A DNA stretch of 64,000 nucleotides from Pseudomonas sp. LRP2-20 (GTDB lineage Bacteria > Pseudomonadota > Gammaproteobacteria > Pseudomonadales > Pseudomonadaceae). Below the pieces are notes generated by a model, which had not been told where the DNA came from, searched no databases, and worked only from the letters and a program-made list of their open reading frames with translations. How positions within the stretch are numbered: the first letter of the stretch is position 1; each line of letters begins with the position of its first letter. Below are positions 53,004 through 61,452 of this stretch, piece by piece. The stretch is taken from NCBI RefSeq assembly GCF_024349685.1, contig NZ_AP025944.1, forward strand, positions 62,001 through 126,000. Reading direction: 5' to 3'. Position numbers and translations under genes: made by a program.

Positions 53004-54962
53004 TCAGGGTAGCTGCAGGCCGCCAGCTGCCTTGTGCAATGCCCGCAAATGCTCGCCGATCTGCTTCACATTGGCCTCGACCGCAGCAATTTCCTTCGCC
53101 CGAGAAGGCTCCAGCAGCGCCCTCACCTCTTTGTCCAGGTCGGTACTCAGGCGCAGCAGCTTGGCCTGCCGCTCGGTACTGACCTGCTCCAGTTGCTTGC
53201 GCTCTTCTGGCTGCGGCAACCCATAGCCCTTGGCATCCAGCAATTCGGCCGGGCGGCTCAGGAAGCCGCTGTTGGCGAGCATCTGCTTCAGCGTTTCGTC
53301 GGCCTTGTTGATGCTGCCGTCCTTCAGCGCTGCAGCGTTCAGGTACCGCTGTTTCACTTCGTCCTGAGCCAGCAGCAATTGCCGGCGCAGGCTGGCCTGC
53401 TCGAGCAGCAGCAAGGCCGCACTGGTGCGCAGATCGGCCTTGTCGAACCACGGGCGCCTTTGTTCTGCATCCTGGGCCAGCCAGTCCTCGACCTCGGTCT
53501 GCTTGATCGGCAGCTGCTTCCTCAGCACATCGAACATGGCCTGGTAGCGGTCGCGATAGGAGTCGAAGCGATAACCCAGGCGCAGGGCTTCACGGGGGTC
53601 ATCAAGCACGCTGGTATCGGCCAGCCCCCTGCCCTTCAGCACAGCCAGCAGGCCATTTGGCATGATGTTGTCGAGGTCGTTGAGGCGTGGGTTGGCAGTA
53701 CCGCTGCGCAGCAGCTTCAACGACTCCACGGCGCAGTTGTTGGACAGGAACCAATAGTTGCCGTCGTAGCTCCAGTGCATCTCGGCGGCCTGGCGTACCA
53801 GGTTTTCGATCTCGTCGCGGTTGAGCTTGAGCGGTACCGAGGCCAGGCTGCGCAGTTCAGTCTTGGTGTATTCGTCGATCACCTGGCCCAGCGGCAGCAC
53901 GAACAGCCGTGAGGGATAGACGCCGACCAGGCCATCCCAGCTGGATAGCTGCACATCGTTGACGAATGCACGGTAAGACAGCACCAGGCTCTGGTCGAGG
54001 TCCAGGCGGCAGTCCGGCCCACGTGGGCGACCGGGTTTGCAGATCACCAGGCGCAGCATGCTGTGGCCCCAGCGGCTGACCAGGTTCTGGTTGGCTTCAG
54101 CCAGCAGGAAGTCGACCTGGTAGACCCGTTCTGGGTCGATCTCGCCCAGCGGCTGACGGGCGAAGTCACTGCCGGCATTGATGAACGGCAGGCCCTTGGC
54201 GCAGGTGTTCTGCTGTGGCGCCCAGTCAAAGTGGTCACGCAGGTACTGGTTGAGCGCCGGGCGACGGCAGCCGTAGCTTGGGTCCAGGAGGAAATACTCC
54301 ATGTTGACCGCGATGTATTCCTTGGGGCTGCTCAGTTCATAACTGTCGGGGCTGCGCATGAACTGGGCGTTGTGCTGCTCACGCTCACCACGCCGGCCAA
54401 CGTATTGCGGCCAGCCAGCCAGGTCGAGCAGACGCGGGTCGTCGCTGAGGGTAAAGCGGCGTTCGGCTTGACCTCGGCATTCTTCCAGCTGGCCGACCTT
54501 GCCCAGCGTGCCTTGCTGTCGCGCGCAGCGGGCGATCAGCGAGCGCTCGGCGCTGGGCCACAGGCGTGCACGATCGTAGATGTGGGTGAGTTCGTGCAGG
54601 ACAGTGGCCAGCAGCTCCTCGCGCACAGTGCCGTGGGGGCGGTTGGTGCGCTCAGTGGCGGCACTGCCGTCAGTCAGGCCCGGCAGCAAGCTGCGGTTGA
54701 GTTCGAGGGTCGATACCAGCGAAGCCTGGCCATAGGCATCGGCTGGCATGTTGTCGCTCCAGCTGACCCGGACGCGCCGGTCCAGCCGTTGCTTGAATCG
54801 TGGAGGCAGCTTGCTCATGGCCTCATCGAGCAGGGCCTGGCTGGCTTGGGTCTGTTGCGGATCGAGGCCTGCCGCCTGCAGTTCGAGCTGCAGGTCGGCC
54901 AGGGCGGGCGTGCCCAGCAGCGTCAAAGCGCCGCCGAGCAGCCAGGCACGCACGCGGTTCAC
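53004..54962 (-). CDS. DUF4105 secreted protein with HELTH metallopeptidase motif
   Basis: 652-aa exported protein (signal peptide ending ...GTPALA). A zinc-peptidase motif HELTHIYD is near residue 122. The central DUF4105 region (about 280-440) includes VYQVDFLLAEANQNLVSRWG, HSMLRLVIC and the NC pair in FLSNNCAVESLKLL, reminiscent of NlpC/P60-like Cys-His folds. The C-terminal third (about 480-652) is helical and probably coiled-coil. The start is GTG at 54962, overlapping the stop of the DUF2388 gene as GTGA. It is therefore translationally coupled to a DUF2388 protein. Activity and substrate are unknown. Confidence 0.85.
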   Translation of the reverse strand: MNRVRAWLLGGALTLLGTPALADLQLELQAAGLDPQQTQASQALLDEAMSKLPPRFKQRLDRRVRVSWSDNMPADAYGQASLVSTLELNRSLLPGLTDGSAATERTNRPHGTVREELLATVLHELTHIYDRARLWPSAERSLIARCARQQGTLGKVGQLEECRGQAERRFTLSDDPRLLDLAGWPQYVGRRGEREQHNAQFMRSPDSYELSSPKEYIAVNMEYFLLDPSYGCRRPALNQYLRDHFDWAPQQNTCAKGLPFINAGSDFARQPLGEIDPERVYQVDFLLAEANQNLVSRWGHSMLRLVICKPGRPRGPDCRLDLDQSLVLSYRAFVNDVQLSSWDGLVGVYPSRLFVLPLGQVIDEYTKTELRSLASVPLKLNRDEIENLVRQAAEMHWSYDGNYWFLSNNCAVESLKLLRSGTANPRLNDLDNIMPNGLLAVLKGRGLADTSVLDDPREALRLGYRFDSYRDRYQAMFDVLRKQLPIKQTEVEDWLAQDAEQRRPWFDKADLRTSAALLLLEQASLRRQLLLAQDEVKQRYLNAAALKDGSINKADETLKQMLANSGFLSRPAELLDAKGYGLPQPEERKQLEQVSTERQAKLLRLSTDLDKEVRALLEPSRAKEIAAVEANVKQIGEHLRALHKAAGGLQLP

Positions 54963-55279
54963 AGCGCGAGAATGGCTTCGGCCAGTACTTGGTCGCTGGC
55001 GTCGCGCGCTTCAGGTACGCGCTCGCGCAGGGTGCTGAAAGCGGCTTCGAGCTGCGCGCCACGGATATCGCCATTGCTGGCGACGAAGCTGGCGGCGTCG
55101 TCATGGGCTTCGCGCACGACTTTGGCGTCGCGGATCGAAGTGGTGGTGTCAGAAGTGAAATCGATCGAGCGGCCAAAGGCGCGCACGATGATATTGCTGG
55201 TGGCCACCAGGGTCTGTGCATGGGCCAGGTCGGCCAGCAGCAACATGCCGAGGGTAGCGGCAATCAGCGGTTTACGCAT
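54959..55279 (-). CDS. DUF2388 family secreted protein, copy 1
   Basis: 106-aa protein with a signal peptide (ending ...ADLAHA) and the DUF2388 core HDDAASFVASNGDIRGAQLE near 62, followed by LAEAILAL at the C terminus. It shares this core with the two genes at 55316 and 55699, so the three are tandem paralogues. CGGAGATG precedes the ATG. Its stop overlaps the start of the DUF4105 gene, the strongest clue that these proteins act together. No catalytic residues are apparent. Confidence 0.86.
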   Translation of the reverse strand: MRKPLIAATLGMLLLADLAHAQTLVATSNIIVRAFGRSIDFTSDTTTSIRDAKVVREAHDDAASFVASNGDIRGAQLEAAFSTLRERVPEARDASDQVLAEAILAL

Positions 55280-55315
55280 GGAGCATCTCCGAAAAATACA
55301 GGGAGTCAGGGGTAG

Positions 55316-55609
55316 TTATTGGACGAGAATTGCTTCTGCCAGTTCAAGGTCGCCGACGGAGTGCCGGGCGCAGTTGTGGCGCAACGAGTCGAGTGCCGCT
55401 TCCAGGCGTGCACCGCGGATCAGGCCATCGCTGGCAACGAATGCCGCAGCATCGTCGCGGGCCTGCCTGACCAGTTTGCGGTCGAAGGGGGCGGCGGTGA
55501 CCTGGCTGGTGACGTAACCGGTGATGACCAGGCCTTGGGTGGTGGTGTCCATGGCGTGGGCGCTGGCCATGCCAATGGCGGTGAGCAGCAACGGCAACAG
55601 ATAACGCAT
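55316..55609 (-). CDS. DUF2388 family secreted protein, copy 2
   Basis: 97-aa paralogue with a signal peptide (MRYLLPLLLTAIGMASAHA) and the core ARDDAAAFVASDGLIRGARL near 55. The C terminus ends LAEAILVQ. It is the most divergent of the three copies, with a shorter N-terminal strand region and a unique Cys (LRHNCARH). It lies 36 nt upstream of copy 1, probably in the same transcript. The ribosome site is weak. Confidence 0.83.
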   Translation of the reverse strand: MRYLLPLLLTAIGMASAHAMDTTTQGLVITGYVTSQVTAAPFDRKLVRQARDDAAAFVASDGLIRGARLEAALDSLRHNCARHSVGDLELAEAILVQ

Positions 55610-55698
55610 GAGCTTTCTTGACGGCTTGGGAAATGAACGGCGAAGGCTATCCCAGGTGCGTGAGCCGAAGCCAACGCACCTGCTGTGCAGCGCCTTGA

Positions 55699-56016
55699 TC
55701 AGATCGCGAGGATGGCCTGAGCCAGCTGCGCATCACTGGCTTGCAGCTGCGGCATGGTCGAACGGATGTGCAGGAAGGCACTTTCCAGCCGCGCACCACG
55801 AATGGCGCCTTGGGTGCCGACGAAGCTGGCGGCGTCATCACGTGCGGCCTGCACGATCTTGTCATCACGGAACGACGAGGTCAGGTCGGAAGTGGCGTCG
55901 GTGGAGGCGGCGACGGCGCGTACCACGGCATCAGTGGTCACAACGAAGCTGCTGGCATTGGCGGTGCTGGCCAGGCCGAGCAGCAGGGCGGCGCCAATCA
56001 GGTATTTACGGGACAT
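55699..56016 (-). CDS. DUF2388 family secreted protein, copy 3
   Basis: 105-aa paralogue with a signal peptide (ending ...ASTANA) and the core ARDDAASFVGTQGAIRGARL near 62, ending LAQAILAI. It is closest in layout to copy 1, sharing VVTTDAVVRAVAAS against VATSNIIVRAFGRS and a SDLTSSFRD segment. AGGAGTCCAAGAAC precedes the ATG at 56016; an in-frame extension upstream is not supported. First of the DUF2388 series. Confidence 0.86.
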   Translation of the reverse strand: MSRKYLIGAALLLGLASTANASSFVVTTDAVVRAVAASTDATSDLTSSFRDDKIVQAARDDAASFVGTQGAIRGARLESAFLHIRSTMPQLQASDAQLAQAILAI

Positions 56017-56245
56017 GTTCTTGGACTCCTGGATAGGGTTCTGCTGTATCGGACGCTTGCACAGCCCGTCGCGGTACGTTTTTGACAACTGGTTCTACCA
56101 GACTGTTTGGCGAAGCGTATCACGCGGTGCTGTATCTGGATGTTAACGAGAGCCGCAGCGAGAAACTGTTATGGTGGTTATTTGACTTTTTGAAAATTGT
56201 ACCTGTCCCGCGTAAAGCAGCGCTGGGACGCAGCTTTCGGGCAAT

Positions 56246-56276
56246 AAAAAACCCGCTGCAGTCGCCTGCAACGGGT
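56246..56276 (-). terminator. intrinsic terminator of the DUF1127 gene
   Basis: On the minus strand ACCCGTTGCAGGCGACTGCAGCGGGT forms a stable stem followed by TTTTTT, about 40 nt past the DUF1127 stop. Confidence 0.88.
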
Positions 56277-56317
56277 TGGGGAATTCGCGGTGCCGGCCGT
56301 AGCCGGCGAACCGGAGC

Positions 56318-56533
56318 TTAGCGCCAGAACGGCTTGCTCAGCTCTTCGTAACGCTGCGACTCGCTGATACCGGCGTCGGCCAGCAGGCGGGCGTCCAGGC
56401 GAGCCAGTTGACGACGGCTGGCCATGCGGCGCTGCCACAGCAGCAGGGTGGAAATAGCACGCAGTGGCAGGGAAGCCTGAGACTGCTGGGCGTTGCTTTC
56501 AAAAACCAGACCGGAACTGAGGGTACGTTCCAT
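56318..56533 (-). CDS. DUF1127 small Arg-rich protein, 71 aa
   Basis: 71-aa protein with a variable N terminus and a C-terminal DUF1127 domain (about 30-71). It has the usual layout: a helix rich in Arg and Leu (LWQRRMASRRQLARLDARLL) followed by LADAGISESQRYEELSKPFW. GCGGAAGGATG precedes the ATG. Small DUF1127 proteins elsewhere affect RNA turnover and phosphate or carbon metabolism. It is preceded by an unusual cluster of ACTGT/ACAGT elements and followed by a terminator, so it is transcribed alone. Confidence 0.88.
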   Translation of the reverse strand: MERTLSSGLVFESNAQQSQASLPLRAISTLLLWQRRMASRRQLARLDARLLADAGISESQRYEELSKPFWR

Positions 56534-56885
56534 GATGTTTCATCCTTCCGCTTATGGCGGGATTAGGTAGTGATTTAACTGATGCCAATGATCCTCCTCT
56601 GCTGTCTATAACAGTAGATACAGTTCAAGGGTAATGCGATGGGCCAGTTAACTGTTTAACCCGACTGTTGCACTCGAAATAGGCGCAACTGTACCGGTCC
56701 GCACTGTAGTGGTGCGTTTTTGCTTGTGCGTGCGGATTTGCAAGATGAAATGGCCTGAAAATACCAGTACAGAAGTACAGTTTTAATCAGTAAAAGGCGG
56801 GAGGTGTTCCGATGGGGTGGGTTGACTGTACTGGCCCTGTCGCCGGCGTGGCGACGACAAGGCCCGAACAGTTGAGGCGAGTGGA
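56534..56885 (-). promoter_or_regulatory. DUF1127 upstream region with eight ACTGT/ACAGT elements
   Basis: This 352-bp gene-free interval contains ACTGT at 56651, 56664, 56688, 56703 and 56825, and ACAGT at 56611, 56620 and 56777. Several are extended to ACTGTAC/GTACAG (aactgtacc at 56687, agtacagaagtacagtt around 56766-56782, gactgtactgg at 56824). About one occurrence in 350 bp would be expected by chance. The pattern suggests multiple binding sites for one regulator. No coding frame is credible. Confidence 0.55.
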
Positions 56886-58379
56886 TCAGCTGGCGAGCAT
56901 GCGCCCGGTTTCTTCCAGGTTCTCGTGCCAGCTCAGGGCTTCACGCAGGATGTGCGGGGTATGGCCGCCACGCTGGCAGGCGCGCTCGAAGTAATCGTTC
57001 AGCGCTGCACGGTAGTCCGGGTGCACACAGTTGTCGATGATCGCTCGAGCGCGCTCACGCGGTGCCAGGCCACGCAGGTCGGCCAGGCCCTGCTCGGTGA
57101 CCAGGATGTCGACGTCGTGCTCGGTATGGTCAACGTGGCTGACCATTGGCACCACGCTGGAAATGGCACCGCCCTTGGCGATCGACTTGGTGACGAACAC
57201 CGCCAGGTGGGCGTTGCGGGCGAAGTCACCCGAACCACCGATGCCGTTCATCATCCTGGTGCCACAGACGTGGGTCGAGTTGACGTTACCGTAGATGTCG
57301 AACTCCAGCGCCGTGTTGATGCCGATGATGCCCAGGCGGCGGACCACTTCGGGGTGGTTGGAGATTTCCTGCGGGCGCAGGACCAGCTTGTCCTTGTAGC
57401 GCTCAAGGTTGCCGAACACGTCGGCATTGCGGCGGGTCGACAGGGTGATCGAGCTGCCCGAGGCAAAGCTCAGCTTGCCGGCGTCGATCAGGTCGAAGGT
57501 CGAGTCCTGCAGCACTTCGGAGTACATGGTCAGTTCTTCGAACGGCGACTCGATCAGGCCACACATCACCGCGTTGGCGATGCTGCCGATACCTGCCTGC
57601 AGCGGGCCGAGCTTGTTGGTCATGCGGCCAGCTTCCACTTCTTGCTTGAGGAAGTTGATCAGGTGGTTGGCGATGCCCTGGGTTTCGTCATCCGGTGGCA
57701 GCACGGTGGATGGCGAATCCGGTTGGTCGCTGATGACGATGCCAACGATCTTGGCCGGGTCGATCGGGATCGCGGTGCTGCCAATGCGGTCGTCGACCTT
57801 GACCAGCGGGATTGGCGTGCGGGTCGGGCGATAGGTCGGGATATAGATGTCGTGCAGGCCTTCGAGGTTGGCGTTGTGCGACAGGTTGATCTCGACGATC
57901 ACTTGCTTGGCAAAGATCGCGAAGCTGGCCGAGTTGCCCACCGAAGTGGTCGGCACGATGTGGCCCTGCTCGGTGATGGCCACGGCTTCGATTACCGCGA
58001 TATCCGGCAGCTTGAGCTGCTGGTTGCGCAGCTGCTCGACGGTTTCCGACAGGTGCTGGTCGATGAACATCACCTGGCCGTCGTTGATGGCCTTGCGCAG
58101 GGTGCTGTCCACCTGGAACGGCATGCGACGGGCCAGCACGCCGGCTTCGGTCAACTGCTTGTCGAGGTCGTTGCCCAGGCTGGCGCCGGTCATCAGGCTG
58201 ATTTTCAGTGGCGACTGCTTGGCGCGTTCGGCCAGGGCATGCGGCACAGCCTTGGCTTCGCCGGCGCGGGTGAATCCGCTCATGCCGACGGTCATGCCGT
58301 CCTCGATCAGGCCAGCGGCATCAGCCGCACTCATTACCTTGCTGTGCAGGGAGGACAAGCGGATACGATCACGGTACAT
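56886..58379 (-). CDS. acetyl-CoA hydrolase/transferase family protein (succinyl-CoA:acetate CoA-transferase type)
   Basis: Class I CoA-transferase of 497 aa. The two-domain fold is recognisable from TVGMSGFTRAGEAKAVPHAL near 29 and the catalytic glutamate segment ALEFDIYGNVNSTHVCG near 318. The oxyanion and glycine loop NGIGGSGDFARNA follows near 338. Members move CoA between acetate and succinate or hydrolyse acetyl-CoA; which of these occurs here cannot be read from the sequence. It lies downstream of the transhydrogenase genes, separated by a terminator, with its own 5' region containing a palindrome. Confidence 0.9.
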   Translation of the reverse strand: MYRDRIRLSSLHSKVMSAADAAGLIEDGMTVGMSGFTRAGEAKAVPHALAERAKQSPLKISLMTGASLGNDLDKQLTEAGVLARRMPFQVDSTLRKAINDGQVMFIDQHLSETVEQLRNQQLKLPDIAVIEAVAITEQGHIVPTTSVGNSASFAIFAKQVIVEINLSHNANLEGLHDIYIPTYRPTRTPIPLVKVDDRIGSTAIPIDPAKIVGIVISDQPDSPSTVLPPDDETQGIANHLINFLKQEVEAGRMTNKLGPLQAGIGSIANAVMCGLIESPFEELTMYSEVLQDSTFDLIDAGKLSFASGSSITLSTRRNADVFGNLERYKDKLVLRPQEISNHPEVVRRLGIIGINTALEFDIYGNVNSTHVCGTRMMNGIGGSGDFARNAHLAVFVTKSIAKGGAISSVVPMVSHVDHTEHDVDILVTEQGLADLRGLAPRERARAIIDNCVHPDYRAALNDYFERACQRGGHTPHILREALSWHENLEETGRMLAS

Positions 58380-58445
58380 GGATTGTTATCTCGGGCTACT
58401 GAAACTACTGAAGCGCAGTCTAGAGATTTCGCCCATTGCCGTCCC

Positions 58446-58459
58446 ACGACCATGGTCGT
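58446..58459. promoter_or_regulatory. perfect 14-bp palindrome upstream of the CoA-transferase gene
   Basis: The sequence acgaccatggtcgt lies 67 nt upstream of the CoA-transferase start and beyond the pntB terminator. Its symmetry and location fit an operator. No regulator identified. Confidence 0.45.
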
Positions 58460-58495
58460 ATGAGAAGCCTTGAAGTAGAGCCGTTGATCCGGATC

Positions 58496-58531
58496 AATAA
58501 AAGAAAAGCCCCGGCAGATTCTGACCGGGGC
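58496..58531 (-). terminator. intrinsic terminator of the pnt operon
   Basis: On the minus strand GCCCCGG-TCAGAATCTG-CCGGGGC is followed by TTTTCTTTTATT, 35 nt past the pntB stop. Confidence 0.9.
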
Positions 58532-58565
58532 TTTCTTTATATCAGCGGGTTTGCAGCGGTAGCTG

Positions 58566-60002
58566 TCACTCCACTGCCTTGACCATGTCTTCGATGACCT
58601 TTTTCGCGTCACCGAACACCATCATGGTCTTGTCCAGGTAGAACAGTTCGTTGTCCAGGCCGGCATAGCCGCTGGCCATGGAGCGCTTGTTGACGATGAT
58701 GGTCTTGGCCTTGAATGCCTCGAGGATCGGCATGCCGGCGATCGGCGACTTCGGATCGTTCTTCGCCGCCGGGTTGACCACGTCGTTGGCGCCCAGCACC
58801 AGCACCACGTCGGCCTGGCCGAACTCGGCGTTGATGTCTTCCATCTCGAACACCTGATCGTACGGCACTTCGGCTTCAGCCAGCAGAACGTTCATGTGCC
58901 CAGGCATGCGCCCTGCTACCGGGTGGATCGCGTACTTCACGGTCACGCCGTTGTGGGTCAGCTTCTCGGTCAGTTCCTTGAGCGCGTGCTGGGCACGGGC
59001 CACCGCCAGGCCGTAACCCGGGACGATGATCACGCTGTCGGCGTTGCTCAGCAGGAAGGTGGCGTCGTCGGCCGAACCGGACTTCACCGGGCGCTGTTCT
59101 TTCGAACCTTGCGCCGCGCCGGCATCGGTATCGCCGCCAAAGCCACCGAGGATGACGTTGAAGAACGAACGGTTCATCGCCTTGCACATGATGTACGAGA
59201 GGATCGCACCGCTTGAGCCGACCAGGGAGCCGGCGATGATCAGCATCGAGTTGTTCAGCGAGAAGCCGATACCGGCCGCTGCCCAGCCCGAATAGCTGTT
59301 GAGCATCGACACCACCACCGGCATGTCGGCGCCACCGATCGGAATAATGATCAGCACGCCCATGATGAAGGCCAGGACCAGCATCAGGGTGAAGGCACTG
59401 TAGTGGCCGGTGAAGGTGAACAGCAGGCCCAGGGCAATGGTGGTCAGGCCGAGGATCAGGTTCAGCTTGTGCTGACCGGCGAACTGTACCGGTGCGCCCT
59501 GGAACAGGCGGAACTTGTACTTGCCCGACAGCTTGCCGAAGGCGATCACGGAACCTGAGAAGGTGATGGCGCCGATGGCTGCACCCAGGAACAGTTCCAG
59601 GCGGTTGCCGGTGGGGATCGGGTCGCTGATCGCAGCAACGATGCCCATCGACTGTGGCTCCAGCACGGCGGCGATGGCAATGAACACCGCGGCCAGGCCG
59701 ATCATGCTGTGCATGAAGGCGACCAGTTCCGGCATCTTGGTCATCTCGACGCGCTTGGCCATGATCGAACCGGCGGTACCGCCGACCAGCAGGCCGACGA
59801 TCACGTAGCCGATGCCGGCAGTCGCCAGCTCAGCTCCAAGCTTATAGATGAGTCCAACCGTAGTGAGGATGGCGATCCCCATGCCGATCATGCCGAACAG
59901 GTTGCCGCGCCGCGAAGTGGTCGGGTGCGACAGGCCCTTGAGCGCCTGGATGAAGCACACCGAGGCGACGAGGTAGAGGAGCGTTACCAGATTCATGCTC
60001 AT
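58566..60002 (-). CDS. pntB: NAD(P) transhydrogenase subunit beta
   Basis: Membrane and NADP(H)-binding subunit of the proton-translocating transhydrogenase, 478 aa. The N-terminal two thirds hold about nine membrane helices (domain II). From about residue 300 the soluble domain III carries the NADP(H) fingerprint GYGLAVARAQHALKEL and the conserved GANDVVNPAAKNDP near 420. ATG 60002 (MSMNL) is used; ATG 59996 is possible. It begins 2 nt after the pntAB stop. Confidence 0.95.
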   Translation of the reverse strand: MSMNLVTLLYLVASVCFIQALKGLSHPTTSRRGNLFGMIGMGIAILTTVGLIYKLGAELATAGIGYVIVGLLVGGTAGSIMAKRVEMTKMPELVAFMHSMIGLAAVFIAIAAVLEPQSMGIVAAISDPIPTGNRLELFLGAAIGAITFSGSVIAFGKLSGKYKFRLFQGAPVQFAGQHKLNLILGLTTIALGLLFTFTGHYSAFTLMLVLAFIMGVLIIIPIGGADMPVVVSMLNSYSGWAAAGIGFSLNNSMLIIAGSLVGSSGAILSYIMCKAMNRSFFNVILGGFGGDTDAGAAQGSKEQRPVKSGSADDATFLLSNADSVIIVPGYGLAVARAQHALKELTEKLTHNGVTVKYAIHPVAGRMPGHMNVLLAEAEVPYDQVFEMEDINAEFGQADVVLVLGANDVVNPAAKNDPKSPIAGMPILEAFKAKTIIVNKRSMASGYAGLDNELFYLDKTMMVFGDAKKVIEDMVKAVE

Positions 60003-60004
60003 GC

Positions 60005-60319
60005 TTACTTCTGCGCCTCGTTCTTGGTTTTCTTCTTGAACATCTCAAGCATGCGGCGGGTGACCAGGAAGCCACCGAACACGTTGACCGCAGCCAGGGC
60101 CACCGCCAGGGTGCCCATCAGCTTGCCTGCCGGGGTTACGGTCAGGGCCGCCGCCAGCATGGCACCGACGATGACGATTGCCGAGATGGCGTTGGTAACC
60201 GCCATCAGCGGGGTGTGCAGCGCCGGGGTAACGTTCCACACCACGTGGTAGCCCACATAGATGGCCAGCACGAAGATGATCAGGTTGTAGATGCCATGGG
60301 AAATCAGCATGTCTTCCAT
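60005..60319 (-). CDS. pntAB: NAD(P) transhydrogenase subunit alpha part 2
   Basis: 104-aa membrane subunit containing the three or four helices of domain II that belong to the alpha chain in organisms with an undivided PntA (HGIYNLIIFVLAIYVGYHVV, ending in a basic tail KKKTKNEAQK). AAGGAGCACGACA precedes the ATG at 60319; the longer open frame upstream is the shadow of pntAA. It sits between pntAA (11-nt gap) and pntB (2-nt gap). Confidence 0.93.
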   Translation of the reverse strand: MEDMLISHGIYNLIIFVLAIYVGYHVVWNVTPALHTPLMAVTNAISAIVIVGAMLAAALTVTPAGKLMGTLAVALAAVNVFGGFLVTRRMLEMFKKKTKNEAQK

Positions 60320-60330
60320 TGTCGTGCTCC

Positions 60331-61452
60331 TTAGCCGTTCTTGCGGACGACCTGGCCATCGCGGCACATGAGGCAGGCCGCGACGATGTCGTCTTCGAGG
60401 TTGATGACCAGTGCGCCGTCCTTGTCGAACAGCAGCTTCATGAAGTCCAGCAGGTTGCGCGCATACAGTGCCGAGGCATCGGCGCCCACCTGAGCCGGCA
60501 GGTTGGTCGGGCCGACGATGATCACGCCGTTCTCCTGCACCACCTGGTCGGCAACGGTCAGCGGACAGTTGCCGCCCTGGGCTGCCGCCAGGTCGATGAC
60601 CACCGAGCCGGGCTTCATCTGCGCCACGGTCTCGGCGCTGAGCAGCGTCGGTGCCTTGCGGCCAGGGATCAATGCGGTGGTGATGACGATATCGGCCTGC
60701 TTGGCGCGCTCGTGCACCGCCTGGGCCTGGCGTTGCATCCAGCTGGCCGGCATCGGCCGGGCATAGCCGCCGACGCCTTCGGCGCATTCACGTTCCTCAT
60801 CGGTCTCGTAAGGCACGTCGATGAACTTGGCGCCCAGCGACTCGATCTGCTCCTTCACCGCCGGGCGAACGTCGGACGCCTCGATCACCGCACCCAGGCG
60901 CTTGGCCGTGGCAATGGCCTGCAGGCCGGCAACCCCCGCCCCGAGGATCAGCACGCGCGCGGCCTTAACGGTACCGGCGGCGGTCATCAGCATGGGCATG
61001 AAGCGTGGGTAGTGGTGGGCGGCCAGCAGCACGGCCTTGTAACCGGCGATGTTGGCCTGAGACGACAGCACGTCCAGGCTTTGGGCCCGTGAGGTGCGGG
61101 GTGCGGCTTCCAGGGCGAAAGCGGTAATCCCGCGTTCGGCCATCTTGCCGATCAGTTCACTGTTGAAGGGGTTGAGCATGCCCACCAGGAGGCTGCCACT
61201 GTTGATCAGGGCCAGTTCCTGGTCGTTGGGAGCGACCACTTTGAGGACCAATTGGGCGCCGTAGGCATCGGCTGCGCTCCCCAGGGAAGCGCCCACGGCC
61301 TCATAGGCACTGTCCGGAATGCTGGCGTTGAGCCCTGCCCCCCGTTGGACGGTGACCTGATGGCCCTGGCCAATCAGTTTCTTGATGGTTTCTGGGGTCG
61401 CAGCGACCCTTGTCTCACCGGTCTGCGTCTCGAGAGGAACACCAATGTGCAC
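60331..61452 (-). CDS. pntAA: NAD(P) transhydrogenase subunit alpha part 1 (NAD-binding)
   Basis: Soluble NAD(H)-binding domain I, 373 aa, resembling alanine dehydrogenase. Diagnostic parts are GETRVAATPETI near 12, the Rossmann fingerprint VLILGAGVAGLQAIATAKRLG near 168, and the mobile-loop region YARPMPASWMQRQ near 230. The start is GTG at 61452 with AGGAG 9 nt upstream; further upstream sequence is open but lacks coding character. With pntAB and pntB it interconverts NADH and NADPH using the proton gradient. Confidence 0.94.
   Translation of the reverse strand: MHIGVPLETQTGETRVAATPETIKKLIGQGHQVTVQRGAGLNASIPDSAYEAVGASLGSAADAYGAQLVLKVVAPNDQELALINSGSLLVGMLNPFNSELIGKMAERGITAFALEAAPRTSRAQSLDVLSSQANIAGYKAVLLAAHHYPRFMPMLMTAAGTVKAARVLILGAGVAGLQAIATAKRLGAVIEASDVRPAVKEQIESLGAKFIDVPYETDEERECAEGVGGYARPMPASWMQRQAQAVHERAKQADIVITTALIPGRKAPTLLSAETVAQMKPGSVVIDLAAAQGGNCPLTVADQVVQENGVIIVGPTNLPAQVGADASALYARNLLDFMKLLFDKDGALVINLEDDIVAACLMCRDGQVVRKNG

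Noticed and set aside
56016..56533. Possibility that the DUF1127 gene and DUF2388 genes form one operon
   Set aside because: A strong intrinsic terminator (56246-56276) lies between the DUF1127 stop and the first DUF2388 gene.
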